Of a stretch of 64,000 bases of DNA, positions 1-11,879 are shown piece by piece. Position 1 is the first letter of the stretch; each line of letters starts with the position of its first letter. The notes under the pieces were generated by a model, which saw only the letters and a list, made by a program, of their open reading frames with translations, had not been told where the DNA came from and did not search any database. Where the stretch lies: NCBI GenBank assembly GCA_035772735.1, contig JASDFA010000007.1, positions 144,521,001 to 144,585,000 on the forward strand. Direction: 5' to 3'. This DNA is from Datura wrightii (Eukaryota > Streptophyta > Magnoliopsida > Solanales > Solanaceae). The position numbers were made by a program, and so were the translations under genes.

Positions 1-1924
1 GCCAAGATCTGTACGGATATTATGGGATCAATTTCACAATATCAAGTATCCACCTGGTTATATTCCGATAGACTCCTTTGATGTTAGGAATGACATACTT
101 GACTGGCATGGGGATCACCTGCATACAAATTTTCATTCACTGTTTGACCTGCTAAGAGATGCCGGATACTATATCGAAACTCTTGGCTCCCCTCTCACAT
201 GTTTTGATGCGAACCAGTATGGGACACTTCTCCTGGTGGATCTCGAGGATGAGTACTTCCCCGAAGAGATAAAGAAGCTAAGGGATGATGTCATTAATTC
301 AGGTCTTGGTCTCGCTGTATTTGCTGACTGGTATAATGTGGATGCAATGGTAAAGATGAGGTTCTTTGACGGTAATACACATAGCTGGTGGACACCAGTC
401 ACGGGAGGTGCCAATGTTCCTGCATTGAATGATCTTTTGGCTACCTTCGGAATTGCATTTGGTGATAAAATTCTAAATGGTGATTTTGTCCTCTCCAGTA
501 AACAGAATCGGTATGCATCTGGGACTGACATTTTAAAGTTCCCAAGAGGTGGATACTTGCACAGCTTTCCATTCCTGGATAGATCAGAGAGCACGGCCAC
601 TCAGAATGTCGTATTAACAGGCATGGCCAAGGTGAGCTGAGAAGGCCCTTCATAAAAAAATTCCCGGCCTATCCTTCTCATTTAGGTTTATAGAAGCCAC
701 AAGATTCTTTAGTAAGAGTTAGATGGCACCGTCATCATAACTTCTCTTTTAGCTTATTCTGAACTAATATTGAGTATTTGAGTATCCCTGTGAGGCTGTA
801 GTTCTTTGGGGTACTCTTAACCCAATGCTGAAGCAGTTCGAAGTGACTTAGCTTTCTGTAAGCGTGTGTACACATATACTGCTTTTTTGGAGGGGGGCAT
901 GCCTTTCGTTAGACGGAGAATTGTTTTTCAGCATTCTTTATCGTAAACAAATAAGTATTTGATGTTGCTTGCTTTAAATTGCACAAAGTACGCTGGAAGA
1001 AAAATATATTTTTTCCAGTGAAGAACCTTTTCCCAGTGATATTAGAATTCTTGTCAATTTTCTAGGTAGTGGCTGAGCTGCCTATCTAACTTGCGATATA
1101 TTTGATGAATGCAGATAGATTCACCTATTCTTGGTCTTTTGGAGGTTGGTGGGGGTCGAGTTGCAGTTTATGGGGACTCTAACTGTTTGGACAGCAGCCA
1201 TATGGTTACCGATTGTTATTGGCTTCTGAAGAAAATATTAGATTTTACTAGCAGAAATGAAAAAGATCCTGTACTTTTCTCGGATTCAGTTAGACAAAAT
1301 ACCCCATTATATGTTGACGGTAACAAGTTACCATCTCGCAGAACAGATGTGAATTTTTCTATGTATTCTAGTGTTGTTGGAAAGGAGTTAATCTGCGAGC
1401 GTGACTCAAGATTTGAAGTATGGGGAACAAAGGGTTACAATTTACCGGCCAGGGGAAAGAACCGCAGACTGCCTGCATATCCTGTCAATGACTTGGGTAG
1501 AGGTCTCAACTCTACTGTTGAAACACCAGTTTGGTTAATATCCAATTCAGCACAGAAGAATGGTGACTCTCTTGAAAGCAAGAACTGGAGGTCATTTTAC
1601 ATAGATGATGTAAGAAACTATTAGCAGCCATTTGTCCGTGAAATTTCTTTTTAACATATATATTAACTAATTTTGCTGTCCGTTAACTGCAGATTGACAT
1701 GCCTCTACTAGTTGCTGCTCACTGGTTTGTGCCAGCAACTGTTGCCATAATTGGTAAGTGCAGATTTTGTACTGTTTCATCTAGCAATGCAGTTCTCTTA
1801 ATTCAGTCATTATTCTTATGAACTTTTGGCGATATTATTAGGTCTAGTGCTCTTATTCTGGCGCATGCAACAGCGTCGCAGGAGGAGGAGAAGATCTGGC
1901 TCAGGTCGTTTTACTAATTTATAG
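1..1924 (+). CDS. S1P: Site-1 protease (subtilase S1P/SBT6.1), 3' part
   Basis: The gene enters from the left edge. Exons in the window are 1-631 (frame opens at base 2), 1115-1609, 1693-1753 and 1842-1924, ending at TAG 1922-1924. All introns are GT-AG and phases join, giving the last 422 residues. S1P is a Golgi membrane-anchored subtilase that cleaves membrane-bound bZIP factors and some prohormones. The call rests on the conserved segment after the catalytic domain (motifs GYYIETLGSP, FADWYN and TGGANVPALNDLL) and on the C-terminus: one hydrophobic transmembrane segment followed by a run of six arginines and the end GRFTNL. That matches the single-pass anchor and basic cytosolic tail of this family. 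The catalytic Asp/His/Ser region lies outside the window. No frameshift or internal stop is seen, so the gene looks functional. Confidence 0.93.
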
Positions 1925-3963
1925 CCCTAATTTGACCTGGATTATACCTTTTTAAATGTGCTCTCTAAGGTTTTGTGATATGATTTAAGTTATATATATT
2001 GAGAAAGCAAGCTAGCTAAAAATAGCAGGTTGTTAATTCTATTTAAGAATGGTGATGAATTATGGGTTGAGTTGAATGGTATCAAACTGTGTATTGGGTT
2101 GGCGGGTAGGGATGGCAATGGCACGGGGTGAATGCGGGGCGGTGTGGGTTGAAATTTTTTACGGGTTTGTCCCGCACCCGCCCCCTGAGTTTGTGTTAGT
2201 GACTGGTTTTAAAATTGTAGTGGTGATGTTGTGAGTCACCAGAATCCTGGTCATGAATAGGAGTATACAAAGAAAATCTATAAATTATATCAAATTGATA
2301 ATTCAGAGTCAATTATGGGGAAAAAAAATGGACTAGTGATTTAGTTATTGATTTGATGAAGGGACCAACAATACAATTGAGCTATCACTTGGGCCAATTT
2401 GGGATATAACTACTAACTAAAGACTAGAATGAGCTAAGTCCAACCTTCTATTGCATTTTAGAAGTATATGTATAACATCACTTTTTTAAAAGGCGCGTGA
2501 TACGAAGCAAGGCGTAAATCTCGACTTCTGCGGATTTTTAATTTTTTCAATATTTTATAAATTAATATAATAAATTTTAAAAAATTACATAGCAATTTAA
2601 ATAAATAAAAATATACATAAAACTGCTTCATTTTAAGAGTTAATCAAAATCAATAATTAATATAAAAAATAATCAGAACTGCTCTATCAAAAACTAATAA
2701 GAATTTTTTTTTGAAAAAATAGAATAGAAAATTATGAATTAATTTGAAAAAAGAAATCGAAGAAGAAACCTATTATCAAAAGCATCAAATGTGATGAAGA
2801 TACTTTTTTTACTTTGTGTGTAATTTGTACAAGGAAAAGTACACAAATAGATCAAAAATTAAATTAGTTACGTCAAAAGGAACCGTTCCATACTAATTAT
2901 TTAAAATATCCGATCAGAGCAAAGGAATTACGATTCGTGTCCTGTTATGAGTTTGAAGGTTTTTCACACATAAGATAGCATGACAACATATGAATATATT
3001 TGGTATCATGCATGATTAAGAAGTATATTCCTAAAGGATCGAATCCCTGCGCGTTCTAGTGGAAAATTTGTGAATCTATCCGACTTATGTTAAAACTTTC
3101 CAACATCCTCAGTGGTACAATGACACATGGCTATTATGATATTATCATAAAAGATTGCGAGATAGTTATTTTCTGTAATTAATTAGAAAATTCTAAAATA
3201 AAAAAATAGTGAATTATAAATTATTTGCTCCTCTTCTATGAAAGTTTGATTTCACGGAATGTGTTCTAATTTTTTGCCTAAAGGATCAATTCAACCTAGG
3301 GCAACTATGTAATTTTTCCATTAGTATATTGATCATTTTTTCCCATAGCCGTGAAAAATGAACGAAAATTTAAATTAAGACCAAGAATTAAAGATATTTA
3401 GATTTTGAAGTTTTTTAATTTCTTAAAATTTTAAATACCAATTTTAATTTTAATGAGAATTTTTTTTTTAAAACTTGCCCCATAAAACACCTATGCTTAT
3501 GCCCAGACGGAACGAAAATGCCAAAACTGATAGAGCTCACACCTCATATTTCGCGGCTTTGGCTACCCCGTGCATTTTTACTACTATACCTCAGCCTTTA
3601 AAAACACTGATTACTATTGGACCTTACATATGAGAAGTTTTTAGTAACCCCATGATGGGAAGCTAAAAATTGACTATGCATGCAATGTTGGAGAAGTCTA
3701 GGAGAGCCACTCATCATAAGAGGTATTCACATATAATCCTTAACACCATCTCTCTTAAAAATAATCTTGCAACCAAAAAAGGAACTTGACAACAAAATAT
3801 GGTCAGGAAAAGAATTCGCAAGTAACTTTGGTGACTCGAGGATATAGTTTCCCTCCCACTTAATCTCAGCTTGGGGACCATCAAAACTGAAAAGAAGATC
3901 ACACTGAACCAAAAATCAAACAAAATAGTTTCTAACATTATCTCAAAACAAAAATATGGTCAT
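1925..3963. other. Intergenic, AT-rich, degraded repeats
   Basis: This separates the S1P stop from the RPL4 stop, so it holds S1P 3' UTR and, reading leftward, RPL4 3' UTR (about 3700-3963). Around 2106 there is TAGGGATGGCAAT followed by a GC-rich, G-run stretch, resembling the terminal sequence of Ac-like hAT elements; I find no matching opposite end. Around 2491 the run AAAGGCGCGTGATACGAAGC resembles a common plant repeat end. The rest (2520-3480) is AT-rich with no convincing reading frame. Confidence 0.5.
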
Positions 3964-6231
3964 TCACTGTGTAACGCCAAGCCACTTTGTGAAGTTTTCG
4001 AACTCTGTGTAATCAGAATCTGAAATCATTGTCTTGAACCAAGATGTGCCTGCTGCCCTGATAGCTGATGCCTCCTCCTGTCAAATATGATAAAAGAAAA
4101 TTGAGTAACATAATGCACAACCAAACTCAGGTTTCAAAAGCAAAATGAAATGAGTGCATTGATGAACAGCACTGCTAAAGTGTTGGGGAAAAAGAAAAGA
4201 AAATAAAAGAGCACCAAGTACTCAAAGATTATAGGGTTTATCACTAACATAAAACTGAAGATGATGGTGATGGTATTACCACTAGAAGTAGAAGATGTTA
4301 ATCTTTTAGAGCACAGAAATAACAGGCCACAACCTAGAGTTTAGGTGTTAAACTAATTCCGAAACTAACTTCACTCTGTTTCAATCTGTTTGTCTTAGTT
4401 ACTATTTGGCAGGTCAAGGATATTTTCTGATCATACTATTTTTTACAAATACTTTCTAAATATTATGAATTGTTAACTATCATGAATTATAGTACTTTTT
4501 ATATAGTTATTAAATATGTAAATGTTATTTCAAAAATATTACAGATTGTATGTCCCAATTCACACTGAACGTTAGTTAGTTTAACCCTCCTACTCTAAAT
4601 CAAGCAAACAAATTGAAACAGATGGAGTATCACAACACCCATCTCTAATAAAAACTGAAACTCAATCCAACAGTATCCTGCCCTTTTGGCATTCCTTTCT
4701 TAACACATAAATTTGGTTTGCAACTCAACCACCAAGACCAGATCTCAGTTCTCAAACATACAGTTAGTTATTTGAGAAAGAGAATGCAGAACAATCAACT
4801 ACAGTAATCAGAACACCATCAAAAAAATGAACAAACTGATAGTTGAAAAACAACCCTAAAATTGTTTATAGATGTACACTAGTAGCAAAGCAAACACAGC
4901 AAATACCCAAACTGAATGTCATGTGTATGGTAGATTAAGAATCATTACTGTGCTCATGTAAATAAGTTGGCAGTTTTTTTTCTTACCATCACTAAAGATA
5001 AACAAGATATAAAACAACAGTAGTAAACTAAAAGATGAAGCGTAAAACTACACAAAAATCTTAGATTATGTATCAAAGTCCACAACTTAAGAGAAAACTT
5101 AGGAGTAGGATGTACCTTAGTGATTTGATGTCTCTTCTTGTCAAGCTTCTCCTTCTTAGCCTTGACCCTTTGAGCCTCAGCCAAAAGAGACATTCTCCTA
5201 GCAGTCTTTGCATATGGGTTGAGTTTCAGCAGCACATTCAGGTTCTTAAGTGGGTTCTTCTTCAATGTTGCCCTCTTCACATCCTTCTTGATGGGTCTAA
5301 CAACGGACTGCACCTCGTCCGAGTTGATGATCCTAGCAAGGTCAGCATTCACCATCTTTGGACGCGGCAACACGTACCCCTTCTTCTTCTGAGATGGCTT
5401 ATCGAATGATCCATAAATCTCATCTAACTTCTCATAAGCTGATTTTGTCCAGATAATAAATCGTCCAAGGTGACCTCCAGGAGCAAGCTTCAAGAGGTTC
5501 AAACGGTCAACATGGCATATTTCAATTCCAGGAATATTACGGAAGGCTTTTACCAACTTAGCCCCTTCAGTTCCATACACAACCAGCGGACCTTTACGAG
5601 AAATGTAACGACGGTTACGCATCTTACCCTTTCCTGGACGAATGGCATGGCTATCCTTCGCCTTCTCGGCATCAGGATAAGCACCCACTTGTTTTAGAGC
5701 TTTGATAGCGTTGGAAGTCTTCTCAATTCCCTCGAAGGAATCAGAGACGACAAGAGGAAGCTCAGGTACTGACTCGATACGATGTCCCCGGGCGAGAACC
5801 AGTGAAGGAACTGCCGAAGCAGCAATAGCAGAAGCCACCGCATAACGCTTCTGATTAACAGGGATCTTCCTGTGCCATCGGCGCCAGATCTTAGTGGGAG
5901 CAAACATACGACCACCACGACACATGTTACCGAAAGCACCCTGTCCAGCACGGTGCGTTCCACCACCAGGAACACGGGGAATACGAGAAACAGCACGACC
6001 AGTACCCCATGACTCCGCGGAGGTCTGATGACCGGCCTTTTTCGACACGGCATATGGCTGTCGGGCGTTTTTGGAAATGTTGGCGTGGACGAAGGTTACA
6101 ACGTCGGGACGGATCGGAGCCTTCATGACGGCTGGGAGGGGGATGGCGTTTGCGGCGGAACCACCGTCGGTAGCCATGTCATTTTCGAAAGTTTGAACGG
6201 TGGTGGTGGGGATAGCGGCAGCCGTAGCCAT
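3964..6231 (-). CDS. RPL4: 60S ribosomal protein L4 (uL4)
   Basis: Two coding exons on the minus strand: 6231-5116 (372 codons) and 4077-3964 (37 codons plus TGA). The intron runs 5115-4078 with GT-AG ends and phase 0. The 409-residue product is close to the usual plant uL4 length of about 405. uL4 is a core protein of the cytosolic large subunit whose internal loop lines the exit tunnel. Recognisable segments are the basic loop containing GGGTHRAGQGAFGNMCRGGR (about residues 88-107), the core around PLVVYGTEGAKLVKAFRNIPG, and a Lys-rich eukaryotic C-terminal extension. The last exon ends with FENFTKWLGVTQ. The ATG at 6231 opens a typical MATAAA N-terminus. The promoter carries a telo-box and site II motifs. 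Plus-strand open frames over this exon are shadows. It appears intact. Confidence 0.96.
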
Positions 6232-6453
6232 TGGTAATGGCGGGGGTTAAGGGGGAAGGGGAAAGGCTGCTAGGGTTTTTGAGAGTAGAAGAACAGAGTG
6301 ACGTCTAGCAGGAGCTAGGTTTTCGTCCATTGTATACAAATATAAGTAGCACAGAGGAGCAGAAGGGTTAGAAATGGGCCGGACTTCGAAGCCGAAATAC
6401 AGCTTTACATACATAAGTTACACCTGTTGGGCTTAAACCCAATAAATATTTGA
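6232..6453 (-). promoter_or_regulatory. RPL4 5' UTR and promoter with telo-box and site II motifs
   Basis: Reading leftward into RPL4, a telo-box (AAACCCTAG on the minus strand) sits at 6270-6278, inside the probable 5' UTR. Site II-type motifs TGGGCC (6375-6380) and TGGGCT (6428-6433) lie further upstream. A TATA-like stretch is at about 6336-6346 (TTATATTTG on the minus strand). Telo-box plus TGGGCC/T pairs are established signatures of plant ribosomal-protein promoters, recognised by TCP and telo-box-binding factors. The motifs are seen directly; the transcription start is inferred. Confidence 0.6.
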
Positions 6454-6463
6454 GAAATTAGCA

Positions 6464-6752
6464 AGGTCATTCGCACAAATGCCCCTGATTTGGGTACACA
6501 AGTTTAATAGCATGAAATTATGCCTTGGAGGTACAAATTCAGTAGGAAACTTGTGTCTATAGGCAAAAGTTCATACAATAGCATGAACTTATGTCTTCTA
6601 AGGCTAACCTAAGCCTTGTAAATTTTATTTTTTTATTTTGAATTTTTTTTAAAAAAAATATGAGGGGTATTTTTGTCTCCTTTTTAACTTAAAAATCTAA
6701 AGGGCAAAAATTATAGACCAACCCAAAATAGGGGCAATCGGCGCAAAAACTT
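6464..6752. mobile_element. MULE-type MITE upstream of RPL4
   Basis: A 289-bp non-coding element bounded by the identical direct repeat GAAATTAGCA at 6454-6463 and 6753-6762, consistent with a 9-bp Mutator-type target duplication plus one chance match. The ends are imperfect inverted repeats: the left end reads AGGTCATTCGCACAAATGCC and the right end, complemented, reads AAGTTTTTGCGCCGATTGCC, both continuing into a TTTGGG-like block. The interior carries repeated AGCATGAA(A/C)TTATG words. It sits roughly 100 bp beyond the RPL4 promoter motifs. The superfamily is inferred from duplication length and TIR shape. Confidence 0.65.
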
Positions 6753-6789
6753 GAAATTAGCATGGTAAAAAGGATTTTTATATGAATAA

Positions 6790-7070
6790 ATTATAATTGG
6801 CCTCATTTGTTTGCACTTAATGGAGGTTTGAGTATGAATGATTTTGAGTATCTTCAAGTGTCTATAATCTTGTGTCTAATGTCATTATTTTGTAGGATAT
6901 AATTGAGGGACACAAAGAATTGCCATGACTATGGCATTAATTAACTTGAGATCATGGATGAGAGGTGGGAGTAAAAAACATAATGGACATAAGTAGTTGG
7001 AGTTATTTACGTAATGAAGAAGAGTTAGTGGGGGCAATATTTATGTAGTGGACATCCACATTAATATAAT
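6790..7070 (-). repeat. Probable 3' LTR of the old minus-strand copia element
   Basis: On the minus strand, just after a purine-rich GGAGGAG tract (about 7085-7079), the sequence begins TATTATAAATATTATATT. This is close to the TGTTATAAA start of the intact copia LTR at 54,496. It continues with a GTGGATGTCCACTAC block, similar in layout to that LTR. The far end of the LTR cannot be fixed, so the left coordinate is a guess. Confidence 0.4.
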
Positions 7071-7535
7071 ATTTATAATACTCCTCCTTGGATGTTCATT
7101 AAAAGATTATTAAAATTTTACTAGAAAAAATCTTGTGGAGAAAAATTCTAGTGAAGAAAAAGAGTGCACATATCTAATAATACGCATTGCTAGTTGACTC
7201 ATTAAAAACCTTATCATGAAAATGTAGTTGGACAAAACCTCGACTAGAAAAAAAGAGTACATCACATATTATACTTTTCCTTATTAAAACATTACTTAAT
7301 TCTTGAAAATGATGCCTCCTAATCTTGTATACTTAGTTTTTCAAATGTTGATATAGGCAGTGTCTTCGTGACCAAATTATATTCATGAAGATGTTGTATC
7401 CTTGACCTCATGCCGATATAGCATTTTCTTGTCTTTTAGATTTGTTGAATCATTAAGCTCAGTCAAATACATTCTTAACAATCACTTTATTTGTGACCTT
7501 GTTGTCGCAAAAATAATTATTCATGCGACTTATCC
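7071..7535 (-). mobile_element. Ty1/copia remnant, 3' end of internal domain (part A)
   Basis: Complementing this stretch gives a degraded copy of the 54,100-54,490 region of the younger copia element: the end of RNase H (around the FTKSLPTATF and YKI motifs), then the tail with two repeats of AAGGTTTTTAA-like words and the TACTCTTTTT blocks, then the polypurine tract. It has several stops and indels. The element resumes at about 10,150-11,878 on the far side of a LINE and another insert, so the two parts are one nested-into element. No autonomous copy is present here. Confidence 0.6.
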
Positions 7536-9630
7536 ATAGCAATAACCAAGTAGTGAATACTTTCATTTGCATGATAAGGCACCACACAAGGATGGTTTCG
7601 ATGTGAAGTTCTTCAGAGAGTTTTGAAAAATAATAGGGGATGATGTAGTACTAATTGTGATGCAATTCTTTGAAACGGGTAAACTACTCAAAGAGATTAA
7701 CCATACAACTATCACCTTATTGGTAAAGGTTTCTAATCTTACTTATGTCAAAGTGTATAGACTTATAGCTTGTTGTTCAATCATGTATAAATTGATAGCT
7801 AAGATACTCACAACAAAACTGAAATAAGTGGTGGACTATCTAGTTGGACCTTCTCAATTAGCCTTTATATCAGGGAGGAATATTATAGACAATGTCATTA
7901 TAGCTCATGAGCTGCTTAAAGGTTATAATCAGAAAGGAGTATCTCTGAGGTGCATGATCAAGGTAGACATCGGGAAAGCCTATGACTCAATGGGATTAGG
8001 TTTTCTGAAAATGATTACTAGAATATGGACTGCCTATCAAGTTTTTTGCTAGTTTTTTGCTTCTAGTGATGCAGTGTGTAACTAGTATTTAGTTACTCTT
8101 TGTTGATTAATGGTGGTTTAATCCCTAATTTCTTGGCAAAAAAAGGACTTGGACAAGGAGATCCTTTTCCCCTTACCTCTTTGTTTTGATAATGAAATAT
8201 TGAAACAAGATATTGAGGAAGTTGGGTCTAAACACAACTTTTAAGTACCATCAAGATGTGGTAAACTCAGAATTGTCCATATATGTTTTGCTGATGATAT
8301 ATTGTTATGTTATAGGGCAGACAAAGAATCTATCCTAGCATTGGTGCAAGTTTTCAATCATTTCTCCAATATTTCTGGCTTAAAAGCTAATACGAAGAAG
8401 AGCTCTCTGTTACATAATTGGCACTACACAGGACTTCAAGGACCAGATTCTAGCTAAAATGCAATTCTCCCCTGGAGAATTGCCATTTAAATATCTTGGC
8501 GTTCCACTTCCCTCTAGAAAGATTACAGTCCAACAGTGTATGCTCTCGGTACAAAAATGTCATCATATTTTGGAAGAGTGCATCTTACAAAGAGTACTCT
8601 TTGAAATGCAGACATACTGGTACAGATCTTTCTACTACCAAAAAAGACTATCCACTTGATTACTAGCATTTACAGAACCTTCCTATGGCTAGGTCATAGG
8701 CAATAATAAAAATTCAAGGTCTCAAGGAGAGCACTGATATCTTGAAAAATAATGTGTAAGCCAAGAGGAGCAGGAGGCTTAAATCTTATAGATTTTACAG
8801 TTGGAACAGAGCAGCTTTGTGCAAATTGCTCTAGGAAATGGCATTTAAAAAAGATACTATATGGGTCCAGTGGATTCATAACTTTTATATAAGAAAAGAA
8901 AGACATTAATTTCATGCAAACCCCTACATAAATCTGTTGGATTATTGGAAAGATAGTTGATGCAAAGGCTTGGCTTCAACAGGATAATGTTATTGTTGCA
9001 TTGAAGCAGGTTGTAAAGAGTGACAAATTCAATACCGGGGAAGCTTATATAGCTAATATGTGTCAGTACCAAAAGGTAAACTGGAAGAGTCTTGTGTTGA
9101 ACAAAGAAGTGGTACCAAAATACCAATTTATATTATGGATAACATTACATTAGAGATTACCAACTCTAGACAGACTAAAGAAACAGGGAATACAAGTTCA
9201 TTAGGATTATGTATTATGCAACATCAGGGAAGTAGAGATTTTTTCCCACATATACTTCAATTGTGAGTTATCTAGATGCATGTGGACTACTCTGCTTGGC
9301 TGGATGGGAATACATAAATAAATATTATCATGGGATGAAGAAGTACATTGGCTGGCTAATCATGTGAAAAATGATCGACTAAAAACATATATTATGGTAT
9401 GGATATTTTCAGCTTTAGTTTACTATGTTTGGAAATAAAGCAATGCTAAAAGATTTCAACAACAAAGGCAGGATGTAAGAGATTGGATCAAGAAAATCAT
9501 TCTTCAACTTTACGTCAAAGGGCAGAAGCAGGCAAAATGGAAATACATACTTAACAAGTTTTAAAAAAATTCTAGATAATTAGTTGTATTGTTCATAGAA
9601 AGTTTGCACTGATTGAATAAAAATTTGATA
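7535..9630 (+). mobile_element. L1-type LINE remnant inserted in the old copia
   Basis: The plus strand encodes pieces of a plant L1-like polyprotein with many stops and frame changes. They are the pre-RT segment DKAPHKDGF (about 7570), INHTTITLLVK, the RT block SQLAFISGRNIIDN and MIKVDIGKAYDS (7850-7990), a block ending GLGQGDPF (about 8150), FKYLGVPLPSRK (8487-8520), and a zinc-binding (zf-RVT) part (about 9050-9310) with VPKYQFILW and a degraded cysteine/histidine cluster. These occur in the correct order for one element. It ends near 9600-9630 in a TTGAATAAAAAT-like tail. It is a pseudogene. Confidence 0.75.
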
Positions 9631-10150
9631 CAATATCGAATGCGGAAAAATGAAACCCTGAGTTAAAAACAAAGAAGGTAAAGATAAAAGCTAGACACAA
9701 GCAATTAAATCAATTGACAATAATGATAAAGATATCAAAACCTTCAATTGATTAAAAGTCTAACAAGCACCTAAACTAATAAATGGACCTCAAGGAAATT
9801 AAATTCACCTTGCAACCCACTTGTCCAACAAACACCAACAAAAGCTTCAACCAAACTCTCAAGTCTCTCAAGAGAATGATAATTCAATATTCATCCAAAA
9901 CTAACTAAAATGAGTGAAGTTCAACTATTTATAGCCTATGCTAAGCTATTACAAAAATAGCTCAAAAGTGGCTATTTGTGTAAATTGCAATGTTCGCCCT
10001 AGTTAGGGTTCCCTTCCTTCTTCCCAAGTAATCATCAAAGCATAGAACCCCTTGCTTGGCATCAATATATGCTCAATCACCTCTATTTTCATGAATAGCC
10101 CTTGTAGGACTTGGAGATCTTGAGCTTGACTCCTTGTGAATGGCTTTGAT
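9631..10150 (-). repeat. LTR-like insert with a TATA box, family unknown
   Basis: This stretch lies between the LINE tail and the resumption of the copia remnant and matches neither. On the minus strand it has a promoter-like CTATAAATAG (about 9934), followed by a leader rich in TTG/GTT words, and upstream phrases such as GGGAACCCTAACTAGG. I see no coding potential. It may be a solo LTR or a short non-autonomous LTR element on the minus strand. No target duplication was confirmed. Confidence 0.3.
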
Positions 10151-11879
10151 ACAACTTGATTTGCATCAAAATTACCTTTCGATCAAAAAAAGATTTGACT
10201 GTTTTGTAGAATAACATGATATAACAGTATTCCCACATGCAAACAAATAATTTTCTTGAGATCAAATTTCATAAAAATCCAATAATTTTTTCGCGCTTTC
10301 ACAATCTTATAACCTTGATAAAATTAGTTAGAATAAATAAATTTATATCAATATTTGATTCACTTTGATGTCTCAATGGGTAAAAGTGAAGTTATATTTT
10401 ACCTGCATTAATAAAAATATTATCTCATGAATAGTAATAGCAGGATGCATAAATACACCAGTTGCACTAAGACATGATACCTTCTAACTATTTTCATGAG
10501 ATCGAAATTATCTTTTTTTATGTTAAGCGATCTCAAATCCATTGGGATATTCAATGGAGTCGCTTTAAAACCTTTTAAATCCTTCAAGGATTTTCATATA
10601 AACTTCATTATTTATCTAGAAATGAGAACAATTTCATTATACGTATTCAAATTTTTCATGTATTGCTAGACTGAAAGGAACCTCATTGTATTCACTACTG
10701 GAGAACACATCCTCATATAATAATGTCAGGACTTTTGTGAAAAGACCTTTATGCCACAAGACACAAGTGGTAGTTTATATCTTACAGTTTTATTTTATTT
10801 TATTTTACTTTCGCACAAGAATACATTTGTACCCACTATAATTATACTTTGATCTTTAGAATACAACTCGAAAACATCACTTTTTAAAGTGAAAAATATA
10901 CTTGAATTACATATTTTTATTTGGCTAATCATTTATCTGACCACACTCTTTGATATATTTGAGTTGCAGATTCTCATCACCATTTATAATATTGAGAAGT
11001 TGTATTATATCAAAGATACAGTCGACAGTCATTTTGATATCGGTTTTAATGCGATATAACTTATCGAGATCTTTTTATTTTTTATTATTTTCAGGTATTT
11101 GAACTTTTCCTAAGGTTTTATGGAGTATTATGTGTGATGCTCTTTTAAAGCATTTGTCTCATTATTATGATCATCTTGATCATTTGCTCAACTCCTTCAA
11201 GGAGTTTTTCTTTAGAACCGATTGATTTATCACGTTTCAAGCATGCCATAAACTTTGTCTTTCAAGAAATTTTTATTGAAGCATTTGCAACTGAATTATA
11301 ACATAGGATTAGTAAATAAATCTGAAAATTGATCAGTAACATTTTGCAAATGAATTATCTCTTGAACTTCAAGTTCTATTTTTTTAACGAGAATCTAGAT
11401 AATTAATTCCATGCATAATTTTGTAGCCGCTAATCATCTATCTCCCTAATGTTAGAAAATCTAATAGTTACCTCAACCTTATTTGCGGACTCATCTTTGT
11501 GCGTGGTGAAGCAATTGAATCATATACCGCACATTCAAAGTTTTAGATGAGAATTATTTGATTCCTGACCTGAACCAATTATGATAGGGGTACTTTGTTG
11601 GCTTGATACATACAAGTGTTGCTGCATATTAAACAAATACATTTATACTAAAATTTACTTGGGAGTTTTATTCTCATAATAAATGATTTAGCTATAATTG
11701 GAGGCATATGATTTTTGCTAAATCAAATTTGGATATAAATCAACATGATCAACTTATAATTTGAGATCATGCTTTTAATTTAACAATTTGACCAAATTAA
11801 ACAACCTTACAAAATCAAATTGCAAGTTGCTACCAAATGCACATGTGACAATAACATAAATATATTTATTAAAACAATA
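10150..11879 (-). mobile_element. Ty1/copia remnant (part B), same non-autonomous family as 51-54.7 kb
   Basis: The complement aligns by eye along the young copia at about 52,600-53,900. Shared landmarks are GCCTCCAATTATAGCTAAATC, a TCTAACATTAGGG(G)GA block, AATTATCTAGAT, the TTGCAAAT runs, GATCTC(A/G)ATAAGTTAT, and a degraded piece matching the coding stretch for GGTAISW. Both copies go directly from a gag/spacer-like region into a post-integrase region without an integrase core, so they share the same internal deletion. The element is cut by the Helitron at its upstream end (11,879). All reading frames are broken. Confidence 0.6.

Noticed and set aside
3714..3938. Minus-strand 74-codon frame next to the RPL4 stop
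   Set aside because: It lies in the RPL4 3' flank and shows no recognisable protein features.
5068..5697. Plus-strand open frames across the RPL4 gene
   Set aside because: They are antisense shadows of conserved RPL4 coding sequence and have no family features.
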